A DNA stretch of 31,184 nucleotides from Ramicandelaber brevisporus (taxonomy: Eukaryota; Kickxellomycota; Ramicandelaberales; Ramicandelaberaceae), in the NCBI GenBank assembly GCA_025201865.1, contig MU602790.1, forward strand, positions 1 through 31,184. The letters run 5' to 3'. The notes under the pieces are model-generated. The model had not been told where the DNA came from and searched no databases. It saw nothing but the letters and a program-made list of their open reading frames with translations. The translations under genes and the position numbers were made by a program. Positions 16,802 through 26,378 of the stretch are shown in pieces (position 1 is the stretch's first letter; every line of letters starts with the position of its first letter).

Positions 16802-18760
16802 ATGCTTCCATCACTTTTCTTCCAGTTCATTCTCGTTCTCGTTCAACTAGTCGTTGCCGCACCTCAGCGAGCGCTTGATAACGGTCCAGGAGCGTCATCG
16901 TGGCAAGTACTCCCCACGAATACTACCGTTAATGCTATTCCTGACATGAAGGCACCGTTTGCAGCTCGTATTCTCATCTCTGAGGGCAACTCGGTCGTCT
17001 CGAAATTTGTAGACTCCCAGACAAGCCACAACATGTCAATCGCACGCTGCGGTGCTTTCGAGAACTCGCCTGTTCCACCAATCGGCCAACCTGCAACCAC
17101 ATTTGGCGATGTCTATCTCATGCCATCTTCAGCATCATCGAACAGTAGCAATGTCGAGGCAAAGCCTGGCATGATTGGCCTGGCTGCCGTAAAGACATAC
17201 ACATCAGACGCTGACCTCTTCATGAGTGTCCGTAGAGCCTTGGGTTTCGCCATATCAAAGCGCTTCAGTGCCTTGCTATTGTTTTCAGATAACTCATCCA
17301 GCAACAAGTTTGACGGCGACCCTGTTCTAATTCCCGATCCACTCGGCTCTGATATGTTCCCGCAGCCCCTAGCCAGCTCAGGCCAGTCGTGCCTATCGCC
17401 ATATGCAGGTTCCGCAACCGGCTTCAATCCTCCTTATGACCCAATCGAATGGTTGTATCCGTTGCTCCGTGGCTCTGATAAAGATGGACTGCGCTTATTC
17501 AAAATGGCATTCAGTGGTATTGACGTTTCTCTGATGACGATTGTGCTGGAAGGTGCAACTGGTCGTTCTCTGCGTGAAAAGATACTTAATCGCCAGCAAA
17601 AGCCCGAGTCTGGATCCATCAAGTTGGCTGTTGAGAGCCTATTCATTCGTGTCAATTTGGTCGGGCCACCAAAGCAACAGAGCAGTAGTCTGGGAATATG
17701 GCTAGTGATGATCATTGCCATTGGTGCTATCATTTTTGTAGCGTGTGCTGTGTGGACGCAATATAACAGATATGTGCGTCGCCGCTCTGCATTACCAAAG
17801 AGTGAGGTCACTGTTGTAGCGAACGCACTGCAGACTGCGATAGCGATGCGACGTCAGCATGTGAGTGAGCGTCGTGCGCAGATCCAAGCGGCGATGCCAA
17901 AGCCTGTCAAACCAAATATGGATGATATCCCAACAGTAGTTCTTGACAATACAAACATTGGTCCAATACTCGAGCGGTTTACAGTCATACATCCAGAAGC
18001 TATCAGCTCGACTACCAATGAACGCGATATCAGTAATGATGGTAATGGCGGTGATGTTGATGATGGTAATGACGACGGCGTAGATAGCGATAATGCAGGT
18101 GAGCAGGTCTCGCCGCTGACACAGGCTCGCGCTTTGGTGCGTTCAGACACTAACACTGTGACTCATCCATTATCAGACTCGGTTTCTCGAGAATGTTGCA
18201 GCATCTGTATCGAGGATTTCGCCATTGGTGATCAAGTGCGTGTTCTTCCTTCTTGTCACCATGTCTTCCATGTTGATTGCATCGATCCATGGCTGGGCAC
18301 CACCAGCGCACTCTGTCCACTGTGCAAGTCTGATACTCGCTCATCGACTGAAATTGACGAATATAATGAGCTGCTTGCTGCTGCCAAATCCAACTCACTG
18401 CGCTCTGAGCAATCTCAAGATATTAATATCGAAGTTGCCGAGCTGTTTGATCAAATTATTGATGAAGTTAGCATTAACCAGCTGGGTCATGTCATCAAGC
18501 GAGCACAGCCACTCACAATTAAGGCTGTTTTCAGCATCAGCGGTAAAACCATTGTGGAATTCACAACCTCAGTCTTTGTTCGAGAGGATGGCAATGATAA
18601 TGCTACGGCGGCAAACAAAGGTTGGCTGTCATCCAGTCTCAAGCGCCTCGCTAGTCGACCTAATATTCTCAAAGTGACCGTTCGTTGTGGAGAGACTAAT
18701 GGTAATCCACCTGGTCGTACATCTTATCCACCAGCACAGCAAATTACTACAAGCATTTAA
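16802..18760 (+). CDS. Membrane RING-H2 E3 ubiquitin ligase (PA-TM-RING type)
   Basis: 652 aa. Seen in order: a signal peptide (MLPSLFFQFILVLVQLVVAA), a luminal region (about 25-290) that may hold a degenerate protease-associated (PA) domain, one transmembrane helix (about 298-320, IWLVMIIAIGAIIFVACAV) followed by basic residues, a cytosolic linker with an acidic Asp/Gly stretch, and a RING-H2 finger with all eight ligands (C466, C469, C485, H487, H490, C493, C505, C508). The Trp after the fourth ligand (DPWL) is present, as in active E2-binding RINGs. PA-TM-RING ligases sit in endosomal, vacuolar or Golgi membranes and ubiquitinate membrane cargo. The C-terminal ~140 residues have no match I recognise. 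The PA domain is the least certain part; the RING and the topology are clear. Confidence 0.9.
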   Translation: MLPSLFFQFILVLVQLVVAAPQRALDNGPGASSWQVLPTNTTVNAIPDMKAPFAARILISEGNSVVSKFVDSQTSHNMSIARCGAFENSPVPPIGQPATTFGDVYLMPSSASSNSSNVEAKPGMIGLAAVKTYTSDADLFMSVRRALGFAISKRFSALLLFSDNSSSNKFDGDPVLIPDPLGSDMFPQPLASSGQSCLSPYAGSATGFNPPYDPIEWLYPLLRGSDKDGLRLFKMAFSGIDVSLMTIVLEGATGRSLREKILNRQQKPESGSIKLAVESLFIRVNLVGPPKQQSSSLGIWLVMIIAIGAIIFVACAVWTQYNRYVRRRSALPKSEVTVVANALQTAIAMRRQHVSERRAQIQAAMPKPVKPNMDDIPTVVLDNTNIGPILERFTVIHPEAISSTTNERDISNDGNGGDVDDGNDDGVDSDNAGEQVSPLTQARALVRSDTNTVTHPLSDSVSRECCSICIEDFAIGDQVRVLPSCHHVFHVDCIDPWLGTTSALCPLCKSDTRSSTEIDEYNELLAAAKSNSLRSEQSQDINIEVAELFDQIIDEVSINQLGHVIKRAQPLTIKAVFSISGKTIVEFTTSVFVREDGNDNATAANKGWLSSSLKRLASRPNILKVTVRCGETNGNPPGRTSYPPAQQITTSI

Positions 18761-20035
18761 TCGTAAATCATCAATATGTATATCGTTAATCATTAATCAT
18801 TAGTTTGTTCTTTATGTTCACGGGTGGGCCGCCCCCACGAAAAATTTAGGAAAACTTGTAGGACAGGGGATTTTTACGCAAAAGCATTCCACACCGAGTT
18901 GATATAAGCACTCGAAGAGCAATGGCGACCGCCTAATCACGACCAGATGGCCGTGATAGTCCGGTTGCATCTGCTTCGTGCAGACACTAGGCCGAGAGCC
19001 CGTGTACGATGCATTGTATACCGGGGGAAAGAGTAGCGAGCATCGACGACGGAAGGTGCGACCAGGCGAGTAGACCGCAGAACCGAACGGATGCAGGCAG
19101 AATTGTGCTAAATCAGCAATTGGGTGTGACCAAACCACCTTGAAAGAGGCGGCACGAGCGACAAGAAGCAACCAGGTGTGGACCGGTGAAGGAGAGGGAA
19201 CGGCCAGCGAGAAGGGTGTCTACGCGAAGTGAGGACCGAGGTGGCGTAGACGACGGAAGCTGCAGCTGCAGGAAACGGACAAGCAGACCGACAGGGGCGT
19301 GGTTGTCTTGAAGGGTCGAGGTGCAACCGGCGGTGGCGCGACCAGAAGGCACGAGCACACACGTGCGGTGCAGAGGGAAGGGGAAGAGTTGAGAGTGGGA
19401 AAGAGACGGTGCGGTTCAGGGACAAAGCAGAGAGACGAAGAGAGAGGGAGGGGATGAGACACAGAAACAAACAGACACGGGAAAGGATGGTAGTTGTGCT
19501 GGACGAGAAGGCTGCATTTTTTATACACTCGAGGTACAGCGGCAGTTGTAGCACTCAGGAACGAAACACAGCTGATACTTGATTCTCTGGTTGGCGTGTT
19601 GAGAGAGGAGAGGAGAGAAAGACTGCTTTGAGAAAGAGCAATTAAGATGCGAGAATCAAAGGAGTGTTTGTGTGTGTGTGTGTACTCTTTTCTACGCAGA
19701 GTGGCGAACCTCCTTTGATCGAGCAACGCTCCTAGCAGTATCGTTCCGTCGCTCCGTGTCGCACACTCTTCTGTAAACAACATGACCTGATAGTACCGAA
19801 CAGTGCGGGACTTTAGTGTCATTTTAATGTGATTTTATGTGATTTGATAAGAGGAAGGAAAGAAGGAGGGGATGCATTTTACGTAACTGACATGCTGCCC
19901 TTTACGTAAAGTGCATGTTTCTGGGTAAGAAATTCTGGAACACTTGTAGAGCAGGGAATTTTACATAAAAACGGCCCACCCGTGTATGTAAGGGTCTATT
20001 GCACTATATTTGCACCTCCGGCTCCATACAAATTT
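18761..20035. other. Intergenic region occupied by an inverted-repeat element
   Basis: Most of this gap is the 18819-19984 candidate element. Before it, 18761-18818 is the AT-rich 3' flank of the RING gene. After it, 19985-20035 is the 3' flank of the lipase gene. Frames of up to 200 codons on the minus strand are Ser/Leu/Pro-rich by-products of pyrimidine-rich sequence, not genes. Confidence 0.5.
18819..19984. mobile_element. Candidate non-autonomous DNA transposon, 1.17 kb
   Basis: Perfect 13-bp terminal inverted repeats bound it: CACGGGTGGGCCG at 18819-18831 and its reverse complement at 19972-19984. TATGT occurs at 18813-18817 (one base from the left end) and at 19985-19989 (directly after the right end), which may be a target-site duplication. 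Just inside each end is a direct repeat of about 44 bases (18841-18884 and 19929-19973, roughly 80% identical by eye), with repeated TTTACGTAAA-type palindromes near 18873, 19877, 19902 and 19960. Subterminal repeats of this kind are typical of transposase binding sites. No transposase frame is present. The interior resembles promoter or leader sequence of this genome read on the minus strand, so it may be captured host DNA. Confidence 0.55.
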
Positions 20036-20998
20036 TCATAATAGTTGATTAAAGTATTCATAGTGATCTTCCTCTCTCAATTCATCACAAGAGTACCGAG
20101 CCGAGCACCTTGGATCCTCTCCAAACGGCTCCATTGCATTGCACTTGATCAATTGGTCGTTATCATCAACAAACAACTCTGTGTTGACATGCACATACGA
20201 CTCCTCTGATGGTATACGCGTAAAGCCGTCTCGATGATACACAAGACGATACAGGGTCACATTCTTGAGCTTGTTCACGGCTCCTGCAAATATTGGATTG
20301 CCCACTCGTGGGGAACCCGATGACAGCGCAGTAATCTTCCACTCTGGATGAATATGTGCAAGGTCATATGCAGAAAATGTTGTATAGGCTCCGCCCTGTG
20401 AATGGCCGGTGATGAGCAGTTCATAGCCGGGATACTTGGACATGGCTGCTTCAGTTTGACGTATAACTTCATACTTCATTGTTTCATATGTGATTGCGAG
20501 ACCCTCATACACATAAGAGCCTGGTAAATCCGGCGGCCAGCGTCGTAGATATATGTTCCATGCAGTAACATAAATTCGCCAGGCATGAACTATTCCAAAG
20601 GCCAAAACTACCGAGCGAAGGGAGTGATCGACGCCTACAAATCCAATGGCCATAGGTAATTTGATATGGAAGGTGCTGAGGACAGTTGCAGACGGAATCT
20701 TTCCAAGTTTACATGTAGAGCATACAGGAACAGCTCCAACCGTTTGTTCATCGAGCGAAGCAGCGATGAACCTTCCGTACTTCACGATCAAGTTGAAAAA
20801 GTCTTGTGGCATAACCTCCAGCGGTTTCAAGTTCATTAAAGCAGTATTATTGTTGCTGTTACTGCTACCGTTGCTACCGGATACTCGCGACCGCTTTTGC
20901 AGTGCACACCGACTTGATACATTGGAAACGCATGTAACGCTCGAGATGTAAAGCGAAAGAAAGAGAATAACAACGGCTGCCTTTATGGTGACAATCAT
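20036..20998 (-). CDS. Secreted class-3 lipase
   Basis: 320 aa from the ATG at 20998; the frame begins two codons earlier at a TTG. A signal peptide is clear (MIVTIKAAVVILFLSLYI, then a small-residue site near SSVTC). The alpha/beta-hydrolase core has the nucleophile elbow GHSQGG with Ser200, the DLAHIHP segment and a SGSPRVGNP block. HRDGFTRIPS supplies the likely catalytic Asp, and DHYEYF near the C-terminus the likely catalytic His. This is the complete triad of fungal class-3 lipases, which hydrolyse acylglycerols outside the cell or in the vacuole. Several Cys residues suggest disulfides. The exact substrate (triacylglycerol, phospholipid or feruloyl ester) cannot be read from the sequence. 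Confidence 0.92.
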   Translation of the reverse strand: MIVTIKAAVVILFLSLYISSVTCVSNVSSRCALQKRSRVSGSNGSSNSNNNTALMNLKPLEVMPQDFFNLIVKYGRFIAASLDEQTVGAVPVCSTCKLGKIPSATVLSTFHIKLPMAIGFVGVDHSLRSVVLAFGIVHAWRIYVTAWNIYLRRWPPDLPGSYVYEGLAITYETMKYEVIRQTEAAMSKYPGYELLITGHSQGGAYTTFSAYDLAHIHPEWKITALSSGSPRVGNPIFAGAVNKLKNVTLYRLVYHRDGFTRIPSEESYVHVNTELFVDDNDQLIKCNAMEPFGEDPRCSARYSCDELREEDHYEYFNQLL

Positions 20999-21323
20999 AT
21001 TCAAAGGAAACAGAAAGGTATGAATAATGAGTATCCGTATTAGGAGGTGGGTGCAAAATCAAAGAGTCCCATAGAAATCGCAGTTCCACCTTCAATATAC
21101 CTACATCCATATTCCCCCCTTTTGGTGTTGAGGAGTAATACGCTCACCCGATTAGCCAACAAAACTCTGTATCAAAATAAGAAGAAAATTTAACCCTGTG
21201 ATGTAATTCGTGCTAAATCGTGGTATTCGATGCAAGCCAATATATCCGGATCTGACGTGTTGAGATCTCGGCGGATTTGCTTCCATATTGTTAATCAAAT
21301 TATGTTTATTATTACACTGTTTA
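20999..21323 (-). promoter_or_regulatory. Promoter of the lipase / 3' flank of RFC5
   Basis: No gene is seen. TTTATT at about 21305-21310 gives AATAAA on the minus strand just past the RFC5 stop, a likely poly(A) signal. The rest should contain the lipase promoter; I recognise no specific site. Confidence 0.4.
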
Positions 21324-22400
21324 TTAGAAGATACCATCAAGCTCTGAAAGATAGTTCTTGTAGATGCTCATAAACTTGGCGACAAATGCATCGAGGTGGA
21401 AGATGTCCTTCTTTCCCAAATGCAATCGGTGCTCGTAAATGGCTGCCTGCTTGATAATCTCCGCGCGCATTTCAGCGTCCACCTTCTTTGCCAACTCAAA
21501 CGCCAGGTACCGCAAGATAACCGTAGCCGGAATACAATGAGTTAGCAGATCGTATATTTTGCTGCGCACTTGCAGTAGCTGCTGAGCGCTCTGAGTATGC
21601 AGCATGTACTGAGCAATGTGAACAATGTACTGTTCCCAGTCAGGCACTGGAATGTTGATTGTGGCAGCATCCACATTGGTAGGGAATGGGTACATTTGGA
21701 CACGGCATGTCTCGAGAGCTAGTAATGCGCGTCGCAAGTTACGACCGGACTGCTCCGCAATCAGCTTGGCGAATGCGCTCGGGAGTTCAATGCTTTCCTT
21801 GTCGGCAACATCGTGCAAGACGGTGCAGATGTCGTCAACGCTCGGAGCAGCAACACGAGCCAGCAAACAGCGACTGCGAATCGGAGCAATAATGCGGCCA
21901 GTAGATGATGCACACAAAATGATGCGCAGATTGGCCATGTACTTTTCCATTGTACGACGCAAGGCATGCTGGGCATCCAATGTCAACAAGTCAGCCTCGT
22001 AAATTACCAGCACTTTAAACTTGCGAGTAGCCTTCGAATCGACCTGCTGAGTCTGCGCAGCTTCTTTGACCAAGTCCTGAATAACCACGCGGTCGTACGA
22101 CTCCAAGTCGCTCGGATTGAGTTCCAAATGGTAGTTGCTTGTGATGACACCGAGCTCAAGCTTACGGTTTGATGGCGTAGTAAACACACGAGGCTCAACT
22201 TTGATGCGATCTGCGCCTGGTCCATAGATCTCGCGCAGCAGGGCGTGGATCCGTGTCTTTTTGCCAGCGCCGGACGGGCCGTAAACGAGCAAATGCGGCA
22301 TGTTTGGAGAAGCTGCAAGCTCCTTGAACGATGCCGTCAAGCTCGGATGGTACGAGAGCGTCGTCAGCGACTTGGGACGGTGTTTGTCGATCCACAGCAT
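21324..22400 (-). CDS. RFC5: Replication factor C small subunit 5 (human RFC3 orthologue)
   Basis: 358 aa, full length. Part of the pentameric AAA+ clamp loader that opens PCNA and places it on primer-template junctions; it is also shared by the Rad24, Ctf18 and Elg1 loaders. The N-terminus LWIDKHRPKSLTTLSYHP is diagnostic for this subunit. The P-loop GPSGAGKKT is at residues 41-49, followed by IYGPG and the subunit-specific SNRKLELGVITSNYHLELNPSD. The Walker B-like site reads VLVIYEAD, then AQHALRRTMEKY and the SRC motif IRSRCLLAR. In yeast this subunit has a degenerate ATPase site, consistent with the unusual Walker B. The C-terminal collar domain is intact. The ATG at 22400 is preceded on the coding strand by a CAA-repeat leader. 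Confidence 0.97.
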   Translation of the reverse strand: MLWIDKHRPKSLTTLSYHPSLTASFKELAASPNMPHLLVYGPSGAGKKTRIHALLREIYGPGADRIKVEPRVFTTPSNRKLELGVITSNYHLELNPSDLESYDRVVIQDLVKEAAQTQQVDSKATRKFKVLVIYEADLLTLDAQHALRRTMEKYMANLRIILCASSTGRIIAPIRSRCLLARVAAPSVDDICTVLHDVADKESIELPSAFAKLIAEQSGRNLRRALLALETCRVQMYPFPTNVDAATINIPVPDWEQYIVHIAQYMLHTQSAQQLLQVRSKIYDLLTHCIPATVILRYLAFELAKKVDAEMRAEIIKQAAIYEHRLHLGKKDIFHLDAFVAKFMSIYKNYLSELDGIF

Positions 22401-22432
22401 ACGTTAATAATGGTGGCAGCTACTAATGCAGT

Positions 22433-22471
22433 GGTTGTTGTTGTTGTTGTTGTTGTTGCTGTTGTTGTTGT
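22433..22471. repeat. (GTT/CAA)n microsatellite
   Basis: Nearly uninterrupted GTT on the plus strand, so CAA repeats in the RFC5 sense strand, beginning about 33 bases before its start. It is likely part of the 5' leader. Confidence 0.85.
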
Positions 22472-24406
22472 GGTCGATTTGTTTGTTTGGTTTGGTTTTG
22501 GAGTGTAAGATCCACACAGAAAACACACAGAGTAATTCATTATACCGCAGCATTGACAACGATGTCATTGACAACAATAACATTCATTCTAATCTGCATG
22601 AATGCTGCCGCCAAACAAACAAGCAAGCAAACAAAACTAGCAAACAAGCAAACAAATAAAAACAACAAGAATAGCTCAAGTGGCCAATGCTGGCTTGCTG
22701 GATTAAGATTAGCCGGAGAAGATCATCGTTCCCATCAGCGGCACTGCATCCCACACATGGCGCGTGAGTTTCTTTTGTATTTTTCCCTCTTTGTTCAAAT
22801 ATTGTGATTGCTGGAGTCAGTGTATAGAAGGTTTGTTTGCAAGCCATCCCAGAACACAGCGCCGCATACTGGCAAGCAAAAGAGGCGTCAAGCGATACTG
22901 CAACACTGCTACTCCTGTACATGATTTGGAGGATTGGTAGTGGTAGTCTCTCAATTGCTCGCTGTGAACAAACCAACCTTATATGTATAGAGAGTAGCGA
23001 GTTCATTCAGCTCGCACATCCCTCTCTCCAAAATAATCGTCGCCAACCAACAAACAGCTCAAACCACATCAAATCACCTATAAAAAAAAACTCTGCTGCT
23101 CTACCATAAACTCCAACCTCCTCCAACTTTCTCACTACAGACACACGCGTGTACGCAGGCATTCACACACATTGTATTTGTCTCTAATATAATCCCTTTA
23201 TTGCTGTCTTGCACGCAATCAAGCGTGTGTGTGTGCCTCCCCTCTCCCTCTTACCTCTACTCCCTGTCTGTCCCCCTCCCATCGCGCGTGTCTACTACTG
23301 CTGTTCTCGCACCCACCCTTGTCCATTCTCTGCTGCTACCACTCGCACTGATACTCTACTCTTTGATTTATTGTCCACTCTGGCCGCTCCTTTCACCACG
23401 CGTGTTAACCTAATTGCCAAACAAACAACTGCTCACGAGTCCATCTGCAATTGCGTTTTACCTCACTCCCCTCTGCCGCTGTTGCTACTCTGCTTATTAT
23501 CCATTTTGATTAATCGGCTTTTGATATACACTGCAACTGCCACTGCAGCCTACACTCGTCACTAATCCCGGCTTTGACCTACAAAAAACCTCGTGTTTGC
23601 GTTTGCTACACCATCCTCTCTGCCACTCAGCGGCTGCTCTTCACCTGAACCTCCACATCCTACTCGCCTTTTGATTCGTTGATTCATTCATTGATTCATT
23701 GATTCGTGATTTTCGTTTGTGTGCCACTCCAGTCACTCCGCACTCTATCTCTCACATACACACATACACGCGTACACAAACCTGCACCTACATTACTCCA
23801 CTTTGCTCCCCTCATCCTCCTCCACTTTACCTCCGCTCACGTATACAGAGAGATAATTTACCGTTTACACAGACTTACCGACAATCAATAAACCAGCGAC
23901 ACTTCTTTGTGCTTTCTGTCCGTCTGTCTGACTTACATTGCGTTTCCATTTGACTGGCAGAAACCCCACCCTTTGATTTTGCTTGCATTTCATCTGCGTG
24001 CATCGCATTCGATTCCAATCCAATTGGGCTGAATTGTTATTAATCCATTCATTCATTCACTCGTTCATTCACTCACATTCCTTCATTCCGAGTCTGTTTT
24101 TTTTTCTTTCTGATTTGCGTTTGCTTGCATTCGTCCGAGTGTTATACTCTAATCACCTGCTTTAATTACTCACTCAGTTGCTAGTCCCCACTCCTTTACA
24201 CATTATCTCTCTCTTCCTCCCTCCCTCCCTCTTTCTGTTAATCCATTGTAGCTTTTTTGTTGGAGCTCTTTTTTCTTTGATTGATTCTGGCTCGAACAGT
24301 CTTCACTTGCATTTGTGTTCAAGTCACCATCATTCTATCGCGTCTTTTTTTTGCGCAAGCGTGCATTTCATTAGTCGCCGGGTTACAACAACAGCCACAA
24401 TCGCAT

Positions 24407-24413
24407 TATATAG
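24407..24413 (+). promoter_or_regulatory. TATA-like box of the transporter gene
   Basis: TATATAG lies about 145 bases upstream of the ATG at 24558, in a pyrimidine-rich setting. Its position suits a short leader, but the TATAAA-like site at about 23080 is an alternative for a long leader. Confidence 0.35.
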
Positions 24414-24557
24414 TAGCATCTATCCAGTCGCCTATTCGTCCGTCGCCCGCTCACCTGCCCACTCCCTTTCTTTTTTAATATCGGCTTCCACCCTCCCACA
24501 AAACGCCTCATTCGTTCCCTCTTTTTTCTTTTTTCACTCATCCACACTATTCCGTTA

Positions 24558-26378
24558 ATGACAATGACTTCAATTTCTGCTACTTCGCCAAAGCAATCAG
24601 TCACAGGTGCTGCCCCCGTGAGCACCGCTCCAGCTGCCACAACCACTCCAACAGGCAATCCACCCAGCTATGACTCCATCGACGTGTATCCCTTCAACAC
24701 CAATGATACCACAGACACTGCAGTTGCCATCAATGTTGACAACAGCGACAACATCTCCACCAGCGGTCAGACATGCCAGTCAAGCCCTGCCGCCCGTGCC
24801 ACCACCGACGATTACTCTGTCTGTCCAGCCAATGACTTGATTCATGACACTATTGCCATCAAGAGTCCCGGCATGCGCGCTGGTCTCGAACATTTTGACA
24901 CTGATGGCTCTGGAGGATATCGCGCAGTCTCTGGTCGGTATGCCGCCGATGATGAGATTCTGCCAAAGAGCAGCAAGACTGGCAGCATGTACAAGTACAT
25001 GCCCGGCTCTGAGAGCCACGAGCGTCACCACCAGCTGACCGAAAAGCAGCTGTATGAGGCGTACATGATGGCCAACATGCAAGGCGGAGGCGCTGGCGGC
25101 GATCATTATCTCAACGGTGACATCGACGATGCGTCCACAATCGATGGAGGCGACGATGATGACGTTGAGCAGATTGTTCCACCAAACGGAGACTATGGCT
25201 GGGTGATTGTCGCCGCCTCGCTTCTGTGCATTGCTGCGTCATTTGGGCAGTTCCAAGCATTTGGTGTATTCGAGCGTGAGTATCACCAAAATGTGTTCCC
25301 ATCCGAGACATCCGCCAAGATTTCGTTGATCGGTACGCTGCAGATTGCCTTCCAGAGCATTCCATCTGCCTTCACTGGCTATGCTGCCGAAGCATATGGC
25401 TATCGCCGCTGCATCTTCATCGGCGGTGTTTTGATTGGTCTCGGCTTGATTCTCGCCTCGTTTGCCACTCAGATCTGGCTGTCGTTGCTTGCCCAAGGCG
25501 CCATTGTCGGCGTCGGCGCTGCCTTCGTTGTCGTTCCTGCAATTTCCATCCCTGCGCAGTACTTTACCACCAAGCGCGGTCTCGCCACTGGACTCGTCTA
25601 CAGCGGCACCGGCATCGGCGGTGTCATCATTTCCCGCGGTGTCCAATCGCTGATTTCCGGCGTTGGCATCTTCTGGGCACTTCGTATTGTTGGCATTGTT
25701 TGCATGACATTGATTTGCGTAGCCTCCATGTTCATGCAGCCACTGATTCAGCCAAAACCACGTGAGAAGATTCTGGACTTTGGCATGTTCCGCAACAGGC
25801 GGTTCTTCATTATGGTCATTTACGGAATGCTCATGTTCTCGGTGTTCTATGTGCCGTTCTACTACATTCCTCTGTTTGTTGTCAGCACTGGCTCCGGATC
25901 CGCCGATACCGGAGCCACAGTGGACATGATCGCAAATGTCGGATCGATCGTTGGCCGCGTGATTGGTGCGTTTATGGCGGACAGACTTGGCTGCATGAAC
26001 ACAATTGTGCTGTCACTGATGGTTTCTGTCACGTCTGTGTTTGGCATCTGGCTACCATTCTCCACATTGGCCAGCACGACCACCTTTGGCATCATTTATG
26101 GATTGAGTAGCGGTGCGCAGATGGCAATGCTGACGCAAATGGTTGCCATTGGATTTGGACTGGATAGGTTGGCAACGCTGGTTGGCGTCGTGCTGTGTGC
26201 CGGTGGCGTCGGTATAGTTGCAGGCACACCGCTGGCGGGTGTGATTTACGATCACACGCACATGAGTAGTGGCTTCCTGGGACTCATTGGATACAATGGC
26301 AGTGTGCTCGCATTGACACTGATCATGGCAATTGCTCTGCGCTGTCAGTTCACAAAGAAGATTTTCACAAGAGCTTAG
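24558..26378 (+). CDS. Monocarboxylate-transporter-family (MFS) permease
   Basis: 606 aa. The first ~210 residues are a hydrophilic, probably cytosolic, Thr/Ala/Asp-rich tail. Then comes the MCT-family signature at the first helix (DYGWVIVAA, D212-G214-W215; animal MCTs have a closely similar GWGW/GYGW motif). About twelve hydrophobic helices follow in two bundles, split by a central loop with QPKPREKILDFGMFRNRRFF. The segment AEAYGYRRCIFIGG corresponds to the conserved loop 2-3 region and MADRLGCMNTI to loop 8-9. Fungal members include Mch-type transporters, whose substrates (monocarboxylates, riboflavin and others) differ between paralogues, so the cargo is not assigned. Codon use is strongly biased to C-ending codons, suggesting good expression. 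The start is the first ATG after a long pyrimidine-rich region; a second ATG lies two codons on. Confidence 0.92.
   Translation: MTMTSISATSPKQSVTGAAPVSTAPAATTTPTGNPPSYDSIDVYPFNTNDTTDTAVAINVDNSDNISTSGQTCQSSPAARATTDDYSVCPANDLIHDTIAIKSPGMRAGLEHFDTDGSGGYRAVSGRYAADDEILPKSSKTGSMYKYMPGSESHERHHQLTEKQLYEAYMMANMQGGGAGGDHYLNGDIDDASTIDGGDDDDVEQIVPPNGDYGWVIVAASLLCIAASFGQFQAFGVFEREYHQNVFPSETSAKISLIGTLQIAFQSIPSAFTGYAAEAYGYRRCIFIGGVLIGLGLILASFATQIWLSLLAQGAIVGVGAAFVVVPAISIPAQYFTTKRGLATGLVYSGTGIGGVIISRGVQSLISGVGIFWALRIVGIVCMTLICVASMFMQPLIQPKPREKILDFGMFRNRRFFIMVIYGMLMFSVFYVPFYYIPLFVVSTGSGSADTGATVDMIANVGSIVGRVIGAFMADRLGCMNTIVLSLMVSVTSVFGIWLPFSTLASTTTFGIIYGLSSGAQMAMLTQMVAIGFGLDRLATLVGVVLCAGGVGIVAGTPLAGVIYDHTHMSSGFLGLIGYNGSVLALTLIMAIALRCQFTKKIFTRA

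Larger units (their letters stand above)
22401..24557. promoter_or_regulatory. 2.1-kb divergent intergenic region
   Basis: No protein-coding gene is convincing. Next to RFC5 there is a GTT/CAA microsatellite and a lysine/asparagine-codon-like CAAA-rich stretch (22606-22670). A TATA-box candidate CTATAAAAAAAA lies at about 23080. From there to the transporter ATG the plus strand is strongly pyrimidine-rich (CTCCCT, ATTC and TTCATTCA runs), suggesting a very long leader or an intron-containing 5' UTR. A second TATA-like TATATAG lies at 24407-24413, about 145 bases before the ATG. Confidence 0.4.

Noticed and set aside
19220-19822. 200-codon minus-strand frame inside the inverted-repeat element
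   Set aside because: Ser/Leu/Pro-rich composition follows from pyrimidine-rich DNA, with no transposase motif or domain. I do not count it as a gene.
18819-19984. The inverted-repeat element as a solo LTR
   Set aside because: The ends are inverted repeats, do not start TG and end CA, and no primer-binding or polypurine sites were seen.
2701-22400. Ku80, telobox protein and RFC5 as a genome-maintenance cluster
   Set aside because: They are far apart, on different strands and separated by unrelated genes. Fungal housekeeping genes are not organised this way, so chance is the simpler explanation.
24000-24030. T-loop-like TTCGATTCC suggesting a tRNA
   Set aside because: No acceptor stem, D-arm or anticodon arm could be built around it.
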